Source: Ophiostoma sp. CBS 140.51
Lineage: Eukaryota > Ascomycota > Sordariomycetes > Ophiostomatales > Ophiostomataceae
Assembly: GCA_029298735.1 (NCBI GenBank)
Contig: JANSLP010000089.1
Coordinates: forward strand, 44,964 to 108,963
DNA length: 64,000 nt
Direction of reading: 5' to 3'
A program made the position numbers and the translations under genes. The notes beneath the pieces were generated by a model. The model saw nothing but the letters and a program-made list of their open reading frames with translations. It ran no database searches and was not told where the DNA came from. This document shows, piece after piece, positions 42,219 through 54,288 of the stretch. The number at the start of each line of letters is the position of its first letter. The stretch's first letter is position 1.

Positions 42219-44094
42219 CTACCGATACTTCTCGTACTCGTCAGCCTCGTGCCGCTTCGCTTTGATGCGCTCCAGCGTCGCCTCATCGTAGAGGCTCGAC
42301 AGCGGCTGGCCCTTGAACAGGACCAGGTCCTGATGCCGGCTGGCTTCCTCACGTGTCATGCACACAAGGTCGCTCAGGTGAAGCTTGGACGTCTTCTGTT
42401 CCGCCTGCAGGGGAACATCGCCCTCCAGATCTTGAGCGGCAGGGTGCACACGGTCCAACAGAGACTCCACGATATCGGCACCCTCGGCCCGCTCGGGCAG
42501 CTGCCAGCGGACAAGCGTCGTGCGTGTGGGCAGGCCAGAGACGGCGCTGCGGCCGCGGTAGATTTCCTCGACCAGGAAGGCGACGTCGTTCGATGTCAGT
42601 GGCACGCGCAGGCCGACAGCGGCCGAGTTGGCGTCGTACGGTGTTGCCTTCTTCTTGTCCTTCTTGGACTTCTTGTCCTTCTTGTTGCCGTCTTCCTCAG
42701 CAGGGGTCTCGTCTGCGGCCTTTGGGTCGTCACCGTTCACGCTCTTGCTGGCCTCCTCAAAGTGGCGCACCATCTTCTCCTCGAAGCCGTGCACAGCCGC
42801 CAAGATCTGGTCATACAGCTTTTCACGGCCCTTGATGGCAGCATAGTCATGCGGGTAGCCTAGATGGTCAGCACATGATATGAAAATAGTGGGGAAAAGA
42901 AAACTTACCTGACAACACCAAGAGGATGTGGTTCGCCAGCGTGTAGCCAAACACTGCTGGCATCGTGCCAAGTACCGGCAGGATACGCACGCGGAAGTCG
43001 GGCAACGCACCCAGCTCGCGCACGGCATCCTTGCCCTTGGCAAATTGCTCATCCGACAGTGGCAACAGTGCCGCCTTGCCATCGCCCGCTTCTGTCCGTT
43101 CCGTCGAGTACACAGCAGGGATGCCACCCGTGATACCCAGCAGCTTCAGCCGCCGGCGCGTTGCGCGCGACAGTCTGTCCTCGGCACTCAAGCCAATATC
43201 ACCCACAACAACCTTCGTCGGGTCGCTCTTCGTGCCCGCGCCCATGGACGCAATAATCGGCAGCTTGTGCTCGTGGCAGTACCGCAGCAGCTCAACCTTG
43301 GTGTCAATGTTGTCAATGGCGTCGACGATAAACGACACGGGGCGCTCCTTGTTGTCCTCGGCGCTCAAACCAGACGCACCCTCGACGTCTGCATCCTTCC
43401 ATGGTCCCAACAGACGCGCCTCCGAGTCCTTGTCAAACTTCTCGCCGCGCAAATCAAAACGAACCCACGGCGCCACAGCCAACAGTCGCCGCGACAGAAC
43501 ACGGACCTTGGGCCGGCCAACATCCGCCAGCGTCGCCACAGCATGCCGGTTCAGCGAACTCAACGACACCTGGTCAAAGTCGACGAGGCGGATACGTGCC
43601 ACACCCGAGCGGGCAAGTGCTGCCACACAATGTGAACCGACACCGCCACAACCAACAACCACCACGACGGCATCGAGGACCTTTTGCAGACCCTCGGGCG
43701 TCAGGAACGCCTGGTTACGCGTCAACTGCTCCAGAATGACCTCTTCGGCGTAGTCGCCAGCCTGGGCACGGCGTGCAAGGGCCAAAGCGCGCAGTTCTTC
43801 GGGGTCTTCCGTCTCGACGATGTCGCCCAAATCGTTATGGTCTCCGTTGGTCGGAGAAGGCGACTTGGATGCTACTGTTTCGCCGCCAATCACCTCGGAC
43901 GCTTCGTTTCCGTTTCCTCTTTCTTCATTGGCCACATCATTGGCCACAGACCGCTTTAGCCGCCTCAAGCGCGAGGCCTGAATGTTGTGCTGGACGCCCA
44001 AGACGATGCCAACGGCCACAGCACCCGAGACGACTGCCGTCGCAGCCAGCTGCAGCGGTCGGCTGTTGCTAGCCTGGGCCAGAAGCGACGACAT
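42219..44094 (-). CDS. TCD1: tRNA threonylcarbamoyladenosine dehydratase (TCD, ThiF/E1-like), 608 aa
   Basis: Exons 42909-44094 and 42219-42859, with a 49-nt intron (GTAAGT; GTGCTGAC branch site; CTAG acceptor). The start is the ATG at 44094. A single hydrophobic helix lies at about 15-34, as in the mitochondrial outer-membrane yeast Tcd1/Tcd2. The E1-like ATP-binding fold follows: VVVVGCGGVGSHC (144-156), RLVDFDQVSLSSLNRH, FIVDAIDNIDTKVELL and IIASMGAGTKSDPTKV. The enzyme uses ATP to cyclise N6-threonylcarbamoyladenosine at position 37 of ANN-decoding tRNAs. A Lys-rich insert (KKDKKSKKDKKK) and a C-terminal extension are low-complexity. Convergent with CWC25, 188 bp apart. Yeast has two paralogues, so the exact symbol is approximate. 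Confidence 0.88.
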
Positions 44095-45412
44095 AAGGGA
44101 CAAGGGATGAAAAGAAAGGGACTCGATGTGGTGTAGAAAGCCAATTGGCTGGAGAAAAGGTGTCGTGAGAGTATGTCGCGGCGTGCCGTTGAATATGGCA
44201 AAAAGGAGTGTTTACGGGATGTCAAAATTCTGATGCGCTTTCTATGGTTGGTCTTTCCCCCCTCACGTCATCGGCCACTACCAAAAATGCTAACTATGGA
44301 AGGTGCGCCCCTCACTAACAAAAAAAATCGAGGAACAGACGGAAAGAGGAAGAAAAAAAGTTTTAGTGGGGAAAGAACGCCAGGGCCGGCCGCTAATGCA
44401 CTAACAACAGGCACAAGCGGAAGGCACGCCTCAGCCTTGCTCTGGAACTGGAAGGAGATCATGTCAACAAGATGAGATGAGATGACACTTCATAATTGAT
44501 GCTTGATTTTAGCGAGTTATTTCAGTTTTGACTATCTTTGTTCTATTTTGTTTTTATTTTATATATTCTGCGCCACAGACCGCAATGTTGAGTCAATAGA
44601 TGATAAATAAAACGAAAAGCAGAACCACACAATAAGCACTTTTTTATTGATACAAAAAGACAGAAAATGCATAAAAAAAACTTTGAAATTAAAAACGGTA
44701 TAAAAACAGTATAAAAAGGGGGTAGTAGAAGAAGAAGTAATAGACGCAATAAAAAGCAGAAACAAACAAAGAAAATGCACAGGCGTACAAATGACAACAC
44801 AACGCCTAAGCTCGTGTGCAGACGTGAAGCAACAAGAACGAAGCAAAAACGAGTGAAACGCAAGACACGGATATCGACAAGTTTTCTTCCTGTCTTCCAC
44901 CTCTTTTTTTGCACAGCTTTTGAATCCAGTCTAGTCCCAGTCTGGTCAGTGAACACGCCCGCCTTTATAACTTCCAGCGACAGTATAGTAATCGCAGGGC
45001 TTTTGGGAGGCATGGCAGTATAACACGGCTGGAAAGACAAAGAGGTCGAAAAGGGGGGAGGGGATGCAGTCGAGTAGTCGAGCAGTCGAGCAGTCGAGCG
45101 TCAAAACGCGGGAATAACCAATAGTGACAAAGTAAAGCATGATACATGTTGTAATGTAAGAGGGAAAGTCGTTATGTGCAAGAAAAGAGCAGGGCCAAAG
45201 TCGAGGGCCGGTGGCGCAGTAGAAGAAGCAAAAACAAGAAACAGGGGGCGAATCGGTGCCGGTAAGACGTCGAGGCGATGGTGGTAGGCGATATTCCAAG
45301 ATAAGAGGTCCCGGTCGAGCGTCAGGTGCTCCGGCAGACGTGGCCCCGAGACACACGTATATATACAGAAGGCAGAAGACGACAGGTACGAAAGAAAGGA
45401 ACTAACGTCCCC
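44095..45412. other. Intergenic region
   Basis: Upstream of TCD and the 3' flank of RHO3. The 44.5-44.9 kb part is AT-rich. No gene is supported; an AT-rich minus-strand frame at 44543-45040 has hydrophobic junk composition. Confidence 0.5.
45068..45099. repeat. AGTCGAGC tandem repeat
   Basis: Four 8-bp units (the first ending in T rather than C) in the 3' flank of RHO3. Confidence 0.9.
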
Positions 45413-46485
45413 TTACATGACCGTGCAGCTGCCGCCTTCCCGATCCTTCTTGACGCTCAGGGCCACGCGCGCCGCCTCCGTGAACGCTTCATTGACGCCG
45501 CGGTTGCGCATGGCCGAGCACTCAAGGTAGCGCATAGCGTTGATGCGGCGGGCAACCTCCAGGCCCTGGTCGTAGTTGATCATAGGCTTCTTCTCGCGTG
45601 CTGTCACATTGCCACCGGCGGCGCCAGCGGGGTTGATCTCGGAGTCGTTGGCCGCGCTGTCGGGGTCCGTGCCCGTCTTGGCGGCACCGCCTGCTGCGGC
45701 ATCGTCTGCGTCTTCGTCGCCGCCCTCGCGCAGATCACACTTCAGAGCAACCAGAACGAGCTTAACGCCGGGGCAGTTGTCGGCAATCTCGCCCACCCAC
45801 TTGGACTCCACGTTTTCGAGCGAGTCCTTACTGTCGACGCTGTAGCAGAGCATAATAAGGTCGGTGTCGTCTGGGTGAAAACAGTTAGTATGGGGAACCG
45901 CTTGCGGTAAAATCCGACGCAAGTAAAGGGAACAAACCGTATGAAAGACTGCGTAACCGGTCAAACTCCTCCTGACCGGCCGTGTCCCACAGCGACAGCT
46001 CAATGTGCACATTATCCACAAAAATGTCTAGACAGCGCTTGTTAGTTCTCGATCGTCCGCGTCAAGGTTGAGTCACAAAGTCCCTGACATACCATGGACG
46101 TAGTTCTCGAAGACGGTGGGCTCGTAGACAGTCGGGAAGTAGCTGAAGGAATGAACGTATGTGAGCAAGAAGCCGTGGTCGATGATACCCTGCGGCTGCG
46201 GCTATGGCTGCTGCTGCGGAGGGTTGTGGAATCAAACGGGGGCCGCGCGGGGGCCCGTCGGAAGGGAGAGTCGGCAACTTACCCTCTGGTAAAGACATTC
46301 AACAATGACGTCTTGCCGCAAGCACCGTCGCCTCTGTATGAAAGTAAAATGGTCAGCATCTCCGTGTCTACCACCATTTTGTCTGTACAGTCGTCGTGCG
46401 TCGTCCGGGCGCCATCCTGCAGTCCAACTCACAGCAAGACCAGCTTGCGCTGCACCGTTTTCGAGCCTCCACACAGAAGCGGCAT
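45413..46485 (-). CDS. RHO3: Rho3-type small GTPase, 233 aa
   Basis: Five exons: 46433-46485, 46283-46333, 46093-46142, 45938-46027 and 45413-45870. All introns have GT/AG ends and phases that join to 234 codons. Motifs: P-loop GDGACGKTS (19-27), effector loop YFPTVYEPTVFENY (36-49), WDTAGQEEFDRLR (65-77), LKCD (124-127) and the prenylation box CTVM at the end. The sequence LLNVFTRGYFP, the DSKDSLENVESKWVGEI helix and the Ala/Asp/Gly-rich insert at 131-170 are Rho3-specific. Rho3 drives polarised exocytosis and actin organisation at the plasma membrane with exocyst and formins. The Cys near the N-terminus (MPLLCGG) is a likely palmitoylation site, as in yeast Rho3. It is the most intron-rich gene in the window. 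Confidence 0.95.
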
Positions 46486-48427
46486 CTTGTTTGACGTAGA
46501 AGGGGGAGAAGAGAGTCGCGGATATCGAGAGAATCGGTTGGGGGTATCGGCAGGACTAGAGCGTCGTCGCAGGGTAGGATTCGGTCGGCAGATCGCGACA
46601 AAAAGGTGATCTTTCAGGATTGCGCGTGCGCGTGTCGAGAGAAAAAAAACGATCGGAGAGGGGCGAGTCGTCAGCTGTAAAAAAGGAGCGTTGTAGTCGG
46701 CAAGCGGCAGTAGTCGAGGAACTCAAGACAATGCGAGTTCGCGAAACAGAGGAAAAACAGGCAAAATCGACTGCCGAGACAAGAAATGGGTTGGAAAGAG
46801 AGGGAAAAGGGAGGACTAGCAAGACTGCACAGAAAACAGCAAGAGAGTAAAAGAGTCGACAAGGGACAAGGTTTGTTTGGATTGGCGTTGCGGCCCGCCA
46901 AAAAGGTTGGAGTAGGAGAGATTGACAATTAAGGTATGGAGCACGGAGCACACACACCAGTCGAAAGAATGGAGAAGAAGAGTTGACAAGAAGAAAGCAA
47001 AGGGGGGAGGATAAGACCGACAAGGGGAGGGATGCGAGGAGTTGAAAATGAAAGCCGGGAAATATGGAGAGAATGGCAAAGTGGCAGAGGATGGGAGTCC
47101 GGAAGTGGAAAATGCAAGATTAAAATGAACTGGACAGGACCTGGGCAAGGAAAGAGGCACTGGCGCAGCAAAAGCACCACCCAACTGGGTCGCTGCTGCC
47201 GGCGGCGTTGTCGCCAGAGGCGAGGGTTTGAGTAACGACGACAACTGCGTGCTGGGCGGCCAGCAGCGAGGCAAAAGATGCGCGTTCCCCAAATAGGAAA
47301 GGGGGCGGTCCAGAAATTGGGCAACAACTTGACAAGAGAGTCGAGACAGCAGGAACGACCGCGAAAACTGCGCTAGCGACAATAAAAGTACAACTATGGA
47401 GCATTTCGTCGCAACTCAAAAGCGTGGAGTGTTTGTACTGCGTGCTTTGGAAACTGGCCGGAAGCCAGGAACAGGGTAAATTGACAAAGGCGAAAAGACT
47501 AGGGGCATCTGGTCGACGACAGTTGCTGATTGGGCCACTGGAACACTAGAGAACAGACAACGCAGGCACACAGACATGACAATGGCTCCCTACTGTGCAC
47601 GTCGTACTTTTCCCAAACTGCTCGTGCCTCATAATAGCGAATGCGCCTTCCCGCTGGCGAGCTGCAGGGTGCGGGCGCGCTGGGGTAGGAACGCTGCACG
47701 AGAAGAAACGACGCCAAAAGGAAAGAGCGACCAGCACATGCAAGCAATCAAGCAAAAACGACAGATGTGTAAGTTTTCTCCAGTGGCGCATCCCATACAC
47801 AAGTTGCAACGTGTGAGTACATACACATACGAGCCACACAACAATTGTGGACTGTTCGTCGTGTTCTTTTGTATTCGCTGGCCAGAAGGAACACAAATAG
47901 GAATGAATGCAGATTAATATTGGCTGCTCTGCGCCCACATGACGTTGCGCGGTGCAAGTGGAATGCATTCAAACGGTTCCGCGGCAGGAGCAACGCAACA
48001 CTGCCACCTCGTCTTCTTACCATTTTCGGCAGAGGTACGACGCGGCGACCACATACGACGTAGATACTTGTACATTATCATTAATATCACCAATATCACC
48101 GATACAATAGAGATCAATGAGAAAAAAAAATAATCGAACTATTAAAAATGAAAGAGGGAAACTCCAAGTGGCATATAAACAGAAAATAAAAGAAAGCATA
48201 GATCCTACCACTTCCCTCCGCCCCTAATTTCCTTGTGTGGTTTTTGTTTTATAAGTTTCCTTCCCAAAAAAACACACATGACAAAATAGTAAAAGAAACA
48301 CATAACACATGTACAAAATTGCTTTCCTTGACGGATATCTTTTGAGGGTTTTGGGGTTTTTTAGTTTGATGCTTATGCGCGCGCTCTGTCTTTCGCTGAT
48401 CGTGGCTCTAGATGGTCGTGTCGTCGT
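46486..48427. other. Intergenic region
   Basis: The upstream region of RHO3 (T/C-rich on its strand) and the 3' flank of ARG5,6. No gene is recognised in either strand. Confidence 0.5.
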
Positions 48428-51321
48428 TTACATCACCGGGATGCCCTCAAACTCGTTGTAGCCGAGCGCCAGGTTCATGTTTTCTGAAAGGTTAGGTTAG
48501 CAGATGTCCATACATTTTCATCGTTAAGAGACTAGAGAAACTTACGCAAACATTGGGTGGCAGCACCCTTGAGCAGGTTGTCAATCGTCACGCAGACAAC
48601 AACGTGGCGGCCCGACGAGTGCACGGCGAAACCGCCAATCTCGACACCGTGCTTGCCGCTGATCGCCTTAACCAGCGGTGCCTCACCGACAACCTTGACC
48701 AGCTTCTCGCCGGCATAGCGGTCCTGGTAGATCTGGCGGATGTCGCGCGACGTCATGGCCGCCTTCAGGGGGATGTGGATCGTGTGGTGGATGCCCTGGA
48801 ACCAGACAGCCACATGGGGCGTGAACGCCACGTTGTAGCCCAGCTGGTTGCTAATCTCGCGCTCGTGGATGTGGTCCGTCAAGCTGTAGGGGATCAGGTT
48901 GTTCGTCAGATGCTCAACATCGTTCTTGGGCGAAGGCTTGGTGCCAGCGCCCGAGTAGCCGGAGACACCAAAGATGACGGGCGTGCCACCCAGGTTCTCA
49001 AGAAGGGGTGCAATACCTAGCTGCGCGGCCGTAGCGTAGCAGCCAGGGTTCGAGATGAGGCTGGCGTTCTGGATCTCACCGCGCTTGACCAGCTCGGGCA
49101 GACCGTAGGTCCACGACTTGTCGAAGCGGTAATCGGCCGACAGATCAACAATGACGCTCTTATCGGCACCGGCGCTGTCGCGGCGGGCCTCCTGGATAGC
49201 ATCGACGTACGGCTTGCAGACACCGTTGGGCAGGGCCATGACCCAGCAGTCAACCTCGTTGCGGCTTTCCATTTCGCGAATGTCCTCGGGGCTCAGGTTC
49301 TCGTAGGTGATGGCACTCTTGTCGTAGCCCTTGAGCTCCTGGCCAGCCAGCTCACGGGAGCTGACGTGGGTCAGGTCAAGGTGAGGGTGGGCGTTCAGCA
49401 GGGCAATCAGAGCCTGGCCGGTGTAGCCACGGGCGCCGATTAGGGCAACACGGGCGGCGCGAGTGTTGGTGGCGTTCTTCTTGCCAAGTGGCGGGTTCGG
49501 GTTGGTGGTGTCCTCGTCGATGCGGTTGGCACGGGTCGTGGAGAAAGCAGCCACGGTGGTGCGGCGGCTGAAGAAGCGAGAAGAGGAGAAGGTGGAAAAA
49601 GACGACGAGGCGCTGAGGGGGCGGCGGGCGGCAGTAGAGAAGGAACGGGCCTGCTGCTGCTGCAGGGGAGAGGACTGCTGGAAGGCGGCGTTGGTAGCGG
49701 CCTTGACGGCAGCCGCAGCACCGCCATCGCTGCCGGCGCGCTCAGCGGCGCGCTGCAGGCGGGCCTCGAGGTTAGCGTCACCCAGCATGGAGCGACCGTG
49801 CTCAGAGAAGTCCTTCATGACCTGGACAATCTCGTCGCCGTCCTCAACACCGTACCAGAAGAGCACGTTGCCGTTGCGGGCGACGCTGCCGTCGGCCTTA
49901 TCAAAGAACCAGGTCAGGTTCTCATCGTTCTCGTTGACGGTCCAGATCAGCTTGGGGAAATCCTTGCGGATGGCCGTGAAGATGTTCTCGGCGACGTTGC
50001 CCAACCAGCCAGACTTGCTGATGGTCAGCGTAGCCAGAGTAGCAAAGGGATGGTCGGCCGAGGGAGGGAAGGCAATGGCCAGGGCGTTCATCTGCTCATC
50101 GTAGTAGGCGCGGAAGGGGTTCTCACGCAGGAACTCGACGTAGGTGTCGACGGTCTGGCGGGCGTTGGGGCCGTCGCGGTCGCGGAGCAGAACCTCCTTA
50201 AGCTGCTCGACGTCGGAGAAAGCGGTGACGTCACTGGCCGAGACCAGCTTGGTACCGCGGCGGATCAGAGTGCCGGCACCGGAGTCGGTGAACAGCTCCT
50301 TGTGCAGATCCTGGGGGCGGATGATGGCCACACTGGACTCGCGCGGCAGGGTGTCAAGCAGATCCTTGATCTCCTTGATCTTGAGGCGCGTGCCGAACTT
50401 GCACCACGCCTGCGACATGTACCAGTCAAACTCCTCGTCCAGGTTGATGGCCGAGATCTTGCCACCCTCACCGTCAAAGAGACCGCCCTTCTCGGACAGG
50501 TAGACGACCTTGAGGGGCTCCAGGGCGCGGGCCAGCTCAGCGGCAGCAACATCAGCATTCACGTTGAGCAGCTGGCCAGACTCAGTCCAGGCAAGCGAGG
50601 TCAGGACAGGCAGAAAGCGGTTGTTGATGGCGGCCTCAACGACGTCAGTAGCGACACGGTTGACCTTGCCAACAAAACCCCACTTCTCCTGGTTGAGGTA
50701 GTCGGCGTAAAAGACACCGGAGGTGATGGGGCGGGCGTGGATGCCGTAGTCCTCCAGACGCTGGGTGAACTTGAGGTTCTCCTCCATAAAGAGCTTACGG
50801 GCCACAGCCAGAGTGGGGCCGTCCGTGACACGGATACCCTCCTCGAACTGGGGCTCAATGCCGGCATCCTCGAGCAGCTTGTTGAGCTGGGGGCCAGCGC
50901 CGTGGACGATAACCGGGTACAGGCCGACGTGGTACAGGAAAGCCAAGCTGGCGCACAGCTCGTCGAGGTAGTCGGTCAGAATAGCACCACCGACCTTGAT
51001 GACGGCAAACTTCTGGGACGAGACGGACGTGAAGTGCGAGAGGTACTGCTGAGCCTCACGCTTGGAACCAATGGAGCTGAGCGCCTGGATCATGAGGCCA
51101 CGGGTGCTGAGATCGGTCTGGCGGGTGGAGGAGGTCGAGAGAGCGCGGCGCTGGGACGAGGAGGTCACCGAGGCAGTGGCCGCCTTGAGGGCAGACAGGG
51201 AGGAGCGCTTGGTCGAGAGCGAGGAGTGAGAACGGAGGGCAGCAGTCGAGACGGAGGACGGCCGTGACCGGACACAGCTCCGGGCGCCGGCCCGGAGGGC
51301 ACCAGATACGGTGGAAAGCAT
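48428..51321 (-). CDS. ARG5,6: Bifunctional acetylglutamate kinase / acetylglutamyl-phosphate reductase, 943 aa
   Basis: Exons 48546-51321 and 48428-48483, with a 62-nt intron (GTAAGT; GCTAAC branch site). The short last exon supplies the ending NMNLALGYNEFEGIPVM. Order: a mitochondrial presequence rich in Arg, Ser and Ala (1 to about 75); acetylglutamate kinase with FAVIKVGGA (105-113) and VIVHGAGPQ; an acetyltransferase-like regulatory domain (about 370-510); a linker; then the reductase with NAD-binding VALIGARGYTGQ (625-636) and catalytic Cys761 in SNPGCYAT. It performs arginine biosynthesis steps two and three in the mitochondrial matrix. In yeast and Neurospora the precursor is cut into two enzymes; the linker here (about 555-600, FSTAARR and AAFSTTRA) resembles a second presequence. 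Kinase inhibition by arginine is known for the family. Confidence 0.97.
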
Positions 51322-53268
51322 GGTGGGCTAACAAGCAGAAAATAAGAGAGGAGAGAAGCCAATTGCCAGTTGCCAATGGCAAAGAATAAGTCGAGGAGAG
51401 AGGAAAAGAGAAAAGAAAGGCGAAAGAAAAGACGGGGTGGGGGCGGTAGAGGAGGCGGAAATCCTCTGCCCTCTCGGCCGACTGGCAGCTCCGGTTGCTG
51501 AAGGCGGGCGGGGCTCGACAAAAGGAGGGGTGAGCTGGAAGCTGAACGGATCAGACAGTTGACGATGTCTGGCCAAAAACAAAAGGGGAGGAGGAGGGGA
51601 GAGGAGAGGAGAAGAAAGAAAAGGAGAAGAAGAGGAGAGAAGTAGAAGAGGAAAGAGAAGCGGGATATTCAAACCTCGTGCGGAAACAGGGAAAGAGAGG
51701 AGTCAATCCGTTGGTGGGAAAGGGCGACTGGCTAGCAACCGAAAGGTGAAAAAAATGGCCAGGCCACGCCCAGAGTCAAGTCACGACCACTAACAAAAGC
51801 AAGGCGGGAGGAGGAGCACCAGAGCGCCAAAGAGGGGCAATTGCCGTACAGTGGTGAAAAACAGTCATATGGGGTAAAAAATTAAATGCTAGAAAAAATG
51901 CTATTGGCCACTTGCGTGAAAAAAATTCGACCAGGGTGAAAAATTGGAGACCGGTTTCGCATCTTTGGATGGATTTTGGCTGTAGCTTGGCGCATGATGT
52001 GTCATGTGACCCGTATTTATCAGATCAAATGGTGATATTCCATCAAATGGAAGAGCAAAAGGCGGCTCAAAATGACGCAAAAAAAAACTCGTGTGGATAA
52101 AGGATCGGCATCCGGTATATTTTCTTCATAATCACGGCCATGGTTGCATCGTTCTGTTCGTCTTGCATGAGGGAAAATGCAAAGTGGACACATTTGTGAT
52201 GAATTCTTACACCATCAAAACCACCTTACAAATGAGGACATATTTCGAGCGAGTGAGACTGGAATAATCTACAACATGAAAGAGATATATAAGAATGGAC
52301 ATCGTTGCAAAGGTTAATGAAGTTAGTTTTGAAAGGGTTAGACTACCAGTTCCAAGGACACAAAGCGTCCAGCTGGGTCGTCTGGTACCTGGATCTATTA
52401 GGGCTATGAAGCTATGTAGCTGACCAGGCGGAACCATCGTTACGTCACATGTCACAGCTTGTCTTTTCTAACATTTCACAAATTCAGTAGCATATAGAAA
52501 CGAATACAAGGGCACAAAATATACTTCTAACAACTGAATTAATAGTGTAAACGCCTGTCATCCATCATACATACAGACTGTTTTCTTTGCTGGCCGAGAA
52601 ATCAAAGTCTAGGTTTGAGGCGCCAGAAGTGACGTTGGCCGACAGGTTGCAGCCGCTTTGACGAACCTCCTCTCTCCAAAACCATCTTCCAAGACTGCGC
52701 AAAGAGCAAACAAAAGGCAAAATAGGGTTGTTGATGACAAGAGAACAGAAACCAACCGAAAACAACCATGATAAAACGGGGGGTGTTGGGCAAAACAGAT
52801 AACCATTTGTGATAAAAAAGCACAAGAGACGCGATGACAAGGGTACGAAAAGCGTACGAAACAAAACATAAAGACCCAGGACAACCAGAAGAAACCAGAA
52901 AGCGAAAAATGCCGGAGACGGCTGAGCTGCTCCTTTTAATTCCCGGCTCCCGCAGTTGTAGTCTTTCCAACGCTCATCAAAACAGAATAACAAAAAGGCA
53001 AAGGATGTTCGTGAGACAGCGTAACTATCCTCGTTCAGCTTCCATACATCGAGCGTGTGGCCGATCGTTGTGAAAGACTCGGGGCCACGCACTGGGCTTG
53101 GTTCTCCGTCATAAAGTCAGGTCGACCCAAGAAATCGTTGATGTTGTCGAGAGCCTGCTGCGGGCGGATGGGGTATCGAGGCAACTAGGCCATGCTGACA
53201 GGCTAATCGTTGTATGAAAAAAGGCAGAGGCAGTGTCAAGTGCGAAAGCAGAGTAAGCGCGGGTACGT
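51322..53268. other. Intergenic region, purine-rich then AT-rich
   Basis: 51.35-51.67 kb is almost pure A/G on the plus strand, i.e. a polypyrimidine leader of ARG5,6. About 51.85-52.56 kb is AT-rich and gene-free. A minus-strand frame at 52565-53092 is Phe/Leu-rich without features and is not called. Confidence 0.5.
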
Positions 53269-54288
53269 TTACTTGCGCGTAGCAACGACTGCCGGGACGA
53301 CAATGACCAGGATCAGGATGATGATACCTGCAATCAGGCACATGCGCATCTTCATGTCCTTCCACCACATCTGCTTGCGCACACGGTTGGCACCGCGGCG
53401 GAAGCCCTGGGCAGAGACGGCCAGGTTATCGGTCTTGTCTTGCAACGCATCGAGGCGCTCACCACGCTGGGAGACCTTGTTGATGTTGTCGCGCATCACA
53501 CCGACGGTGTCGTCGATTTGCTGAGAAACTGTTAGCCATGGTTCACAGGAGGGTGAACAGGTAACATCAAGTGAGTGAGGTAAGTTTGTCAAAGAGGGTC
53601 TTGGTGCATTTCGTGGGTGTTTCGTGGCTGCAGTTGAACAAGGCCTATATTGTCGCATGCGCACGGTCCATGTTGGCGTTGCCGTTGCCAACAAGAGACA
53701 TGGTACATTTGCCCAATACCATTGTTGTCATCGCCGTTGTCATCGTATTGCCATCGCATCGCCATCAAAGTCCATCTTCAAGTCAGGGTATTGTTCATCT
53801 CCGTCGCTGCGGCGTCATTGCGGATGCATCGGACCACCAGGCACCAGCGTTTTTAGCTCGCCCGTCAGCGCTTTCCGTGAACTCCGACCACAATCTCATT
53901 TCGATACCGCGATTGCATTTCGTACGCGAAATTGGAAAACGACTCTGTCGATGGTTGTCGATGCTGTCGCATGTCAAACATGGCTTTGGTAGGTGTGTGG
54001 TCGTGGGACAAGTCGGTTGGCGATGGTCGTAGCCCGGATTCGTCGGTGTTCGAACATGTGCCTCTCTCCGCACGTCACCACGCATCTTGATTCCAGACCA
54101 TGACCATGTGATCCAGGACCTGGAACCGAATCTCTCTTGACAAACAATACCGCTCACAAAATACAAACAAACCAAAGAGGAGTAGAACTTACTGCTTGCA
54201 GCGCCTGTGTCCGCGAGCCACCAGCGCCTTGTGCGGGAGCGGCCTCGCCGCTGGGGATGTAAGGGTCATAGGGGGCGTCCTCGGGCAT
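53269..54288 (-). CDS. SNC1: Synaptobrevin/VAMP v-SNARE, 115 aa
   Basis: Exons 54193-54288 and 53269-53520, joined in phase 0 across a 672-nt intron (GTAAGT ... TCTCAG). Joining gives the family sequence QALQA then QIDDTVGVMRDN. The N-terminus is short and Pro/Gly/Ala-rich (EDAPYDPYIPSGE). The SNARE motif spans about 31-90 with the zero-layer Arg51, followed by RKQMWWKDMKMR and a single C-terminal anchor (about 92-112) ending VVATRK. It is the exocytic v-SNARE that pairs with Sso- and Sec9-type SNAREs to fuse secretory vesicles at hyphal tips. No missing exon is suspected, because residues on both sides of the junction align with what I recall of fungal homologues. Confidence 0.93.
53521..54192 (-). 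other. Unusually long intron of SNC1
   Basis: 672 nt against 49-113 nt for the other introns in the window. It contains short frames on the opposite strand without features. A role in regulation or an embedded RNA is possible but not shown. Confidence 0.75.

Noticed and set aside
49798..51267. 489-codon plus-strand frame
   Set aside because: It is exactly antisense to the ARG5,6 coding sequence and mirrors its codon bias; the composition (Val, Gly, Asp, Leu) is that of a shadow frame.
52565..53092. 175-codon minus-strand frame
   Set aside because: Phe/Leu/Cys-rich with no recognisable family, no signal peptide order, and low-GC composition unlike neighbouring genes.
53571..54032. 153-codon frame inside the SNC1 intron on the opposite strand
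   Set aside because: No homology or splice logic; it lies within a well-supported intron and has irregular composition.
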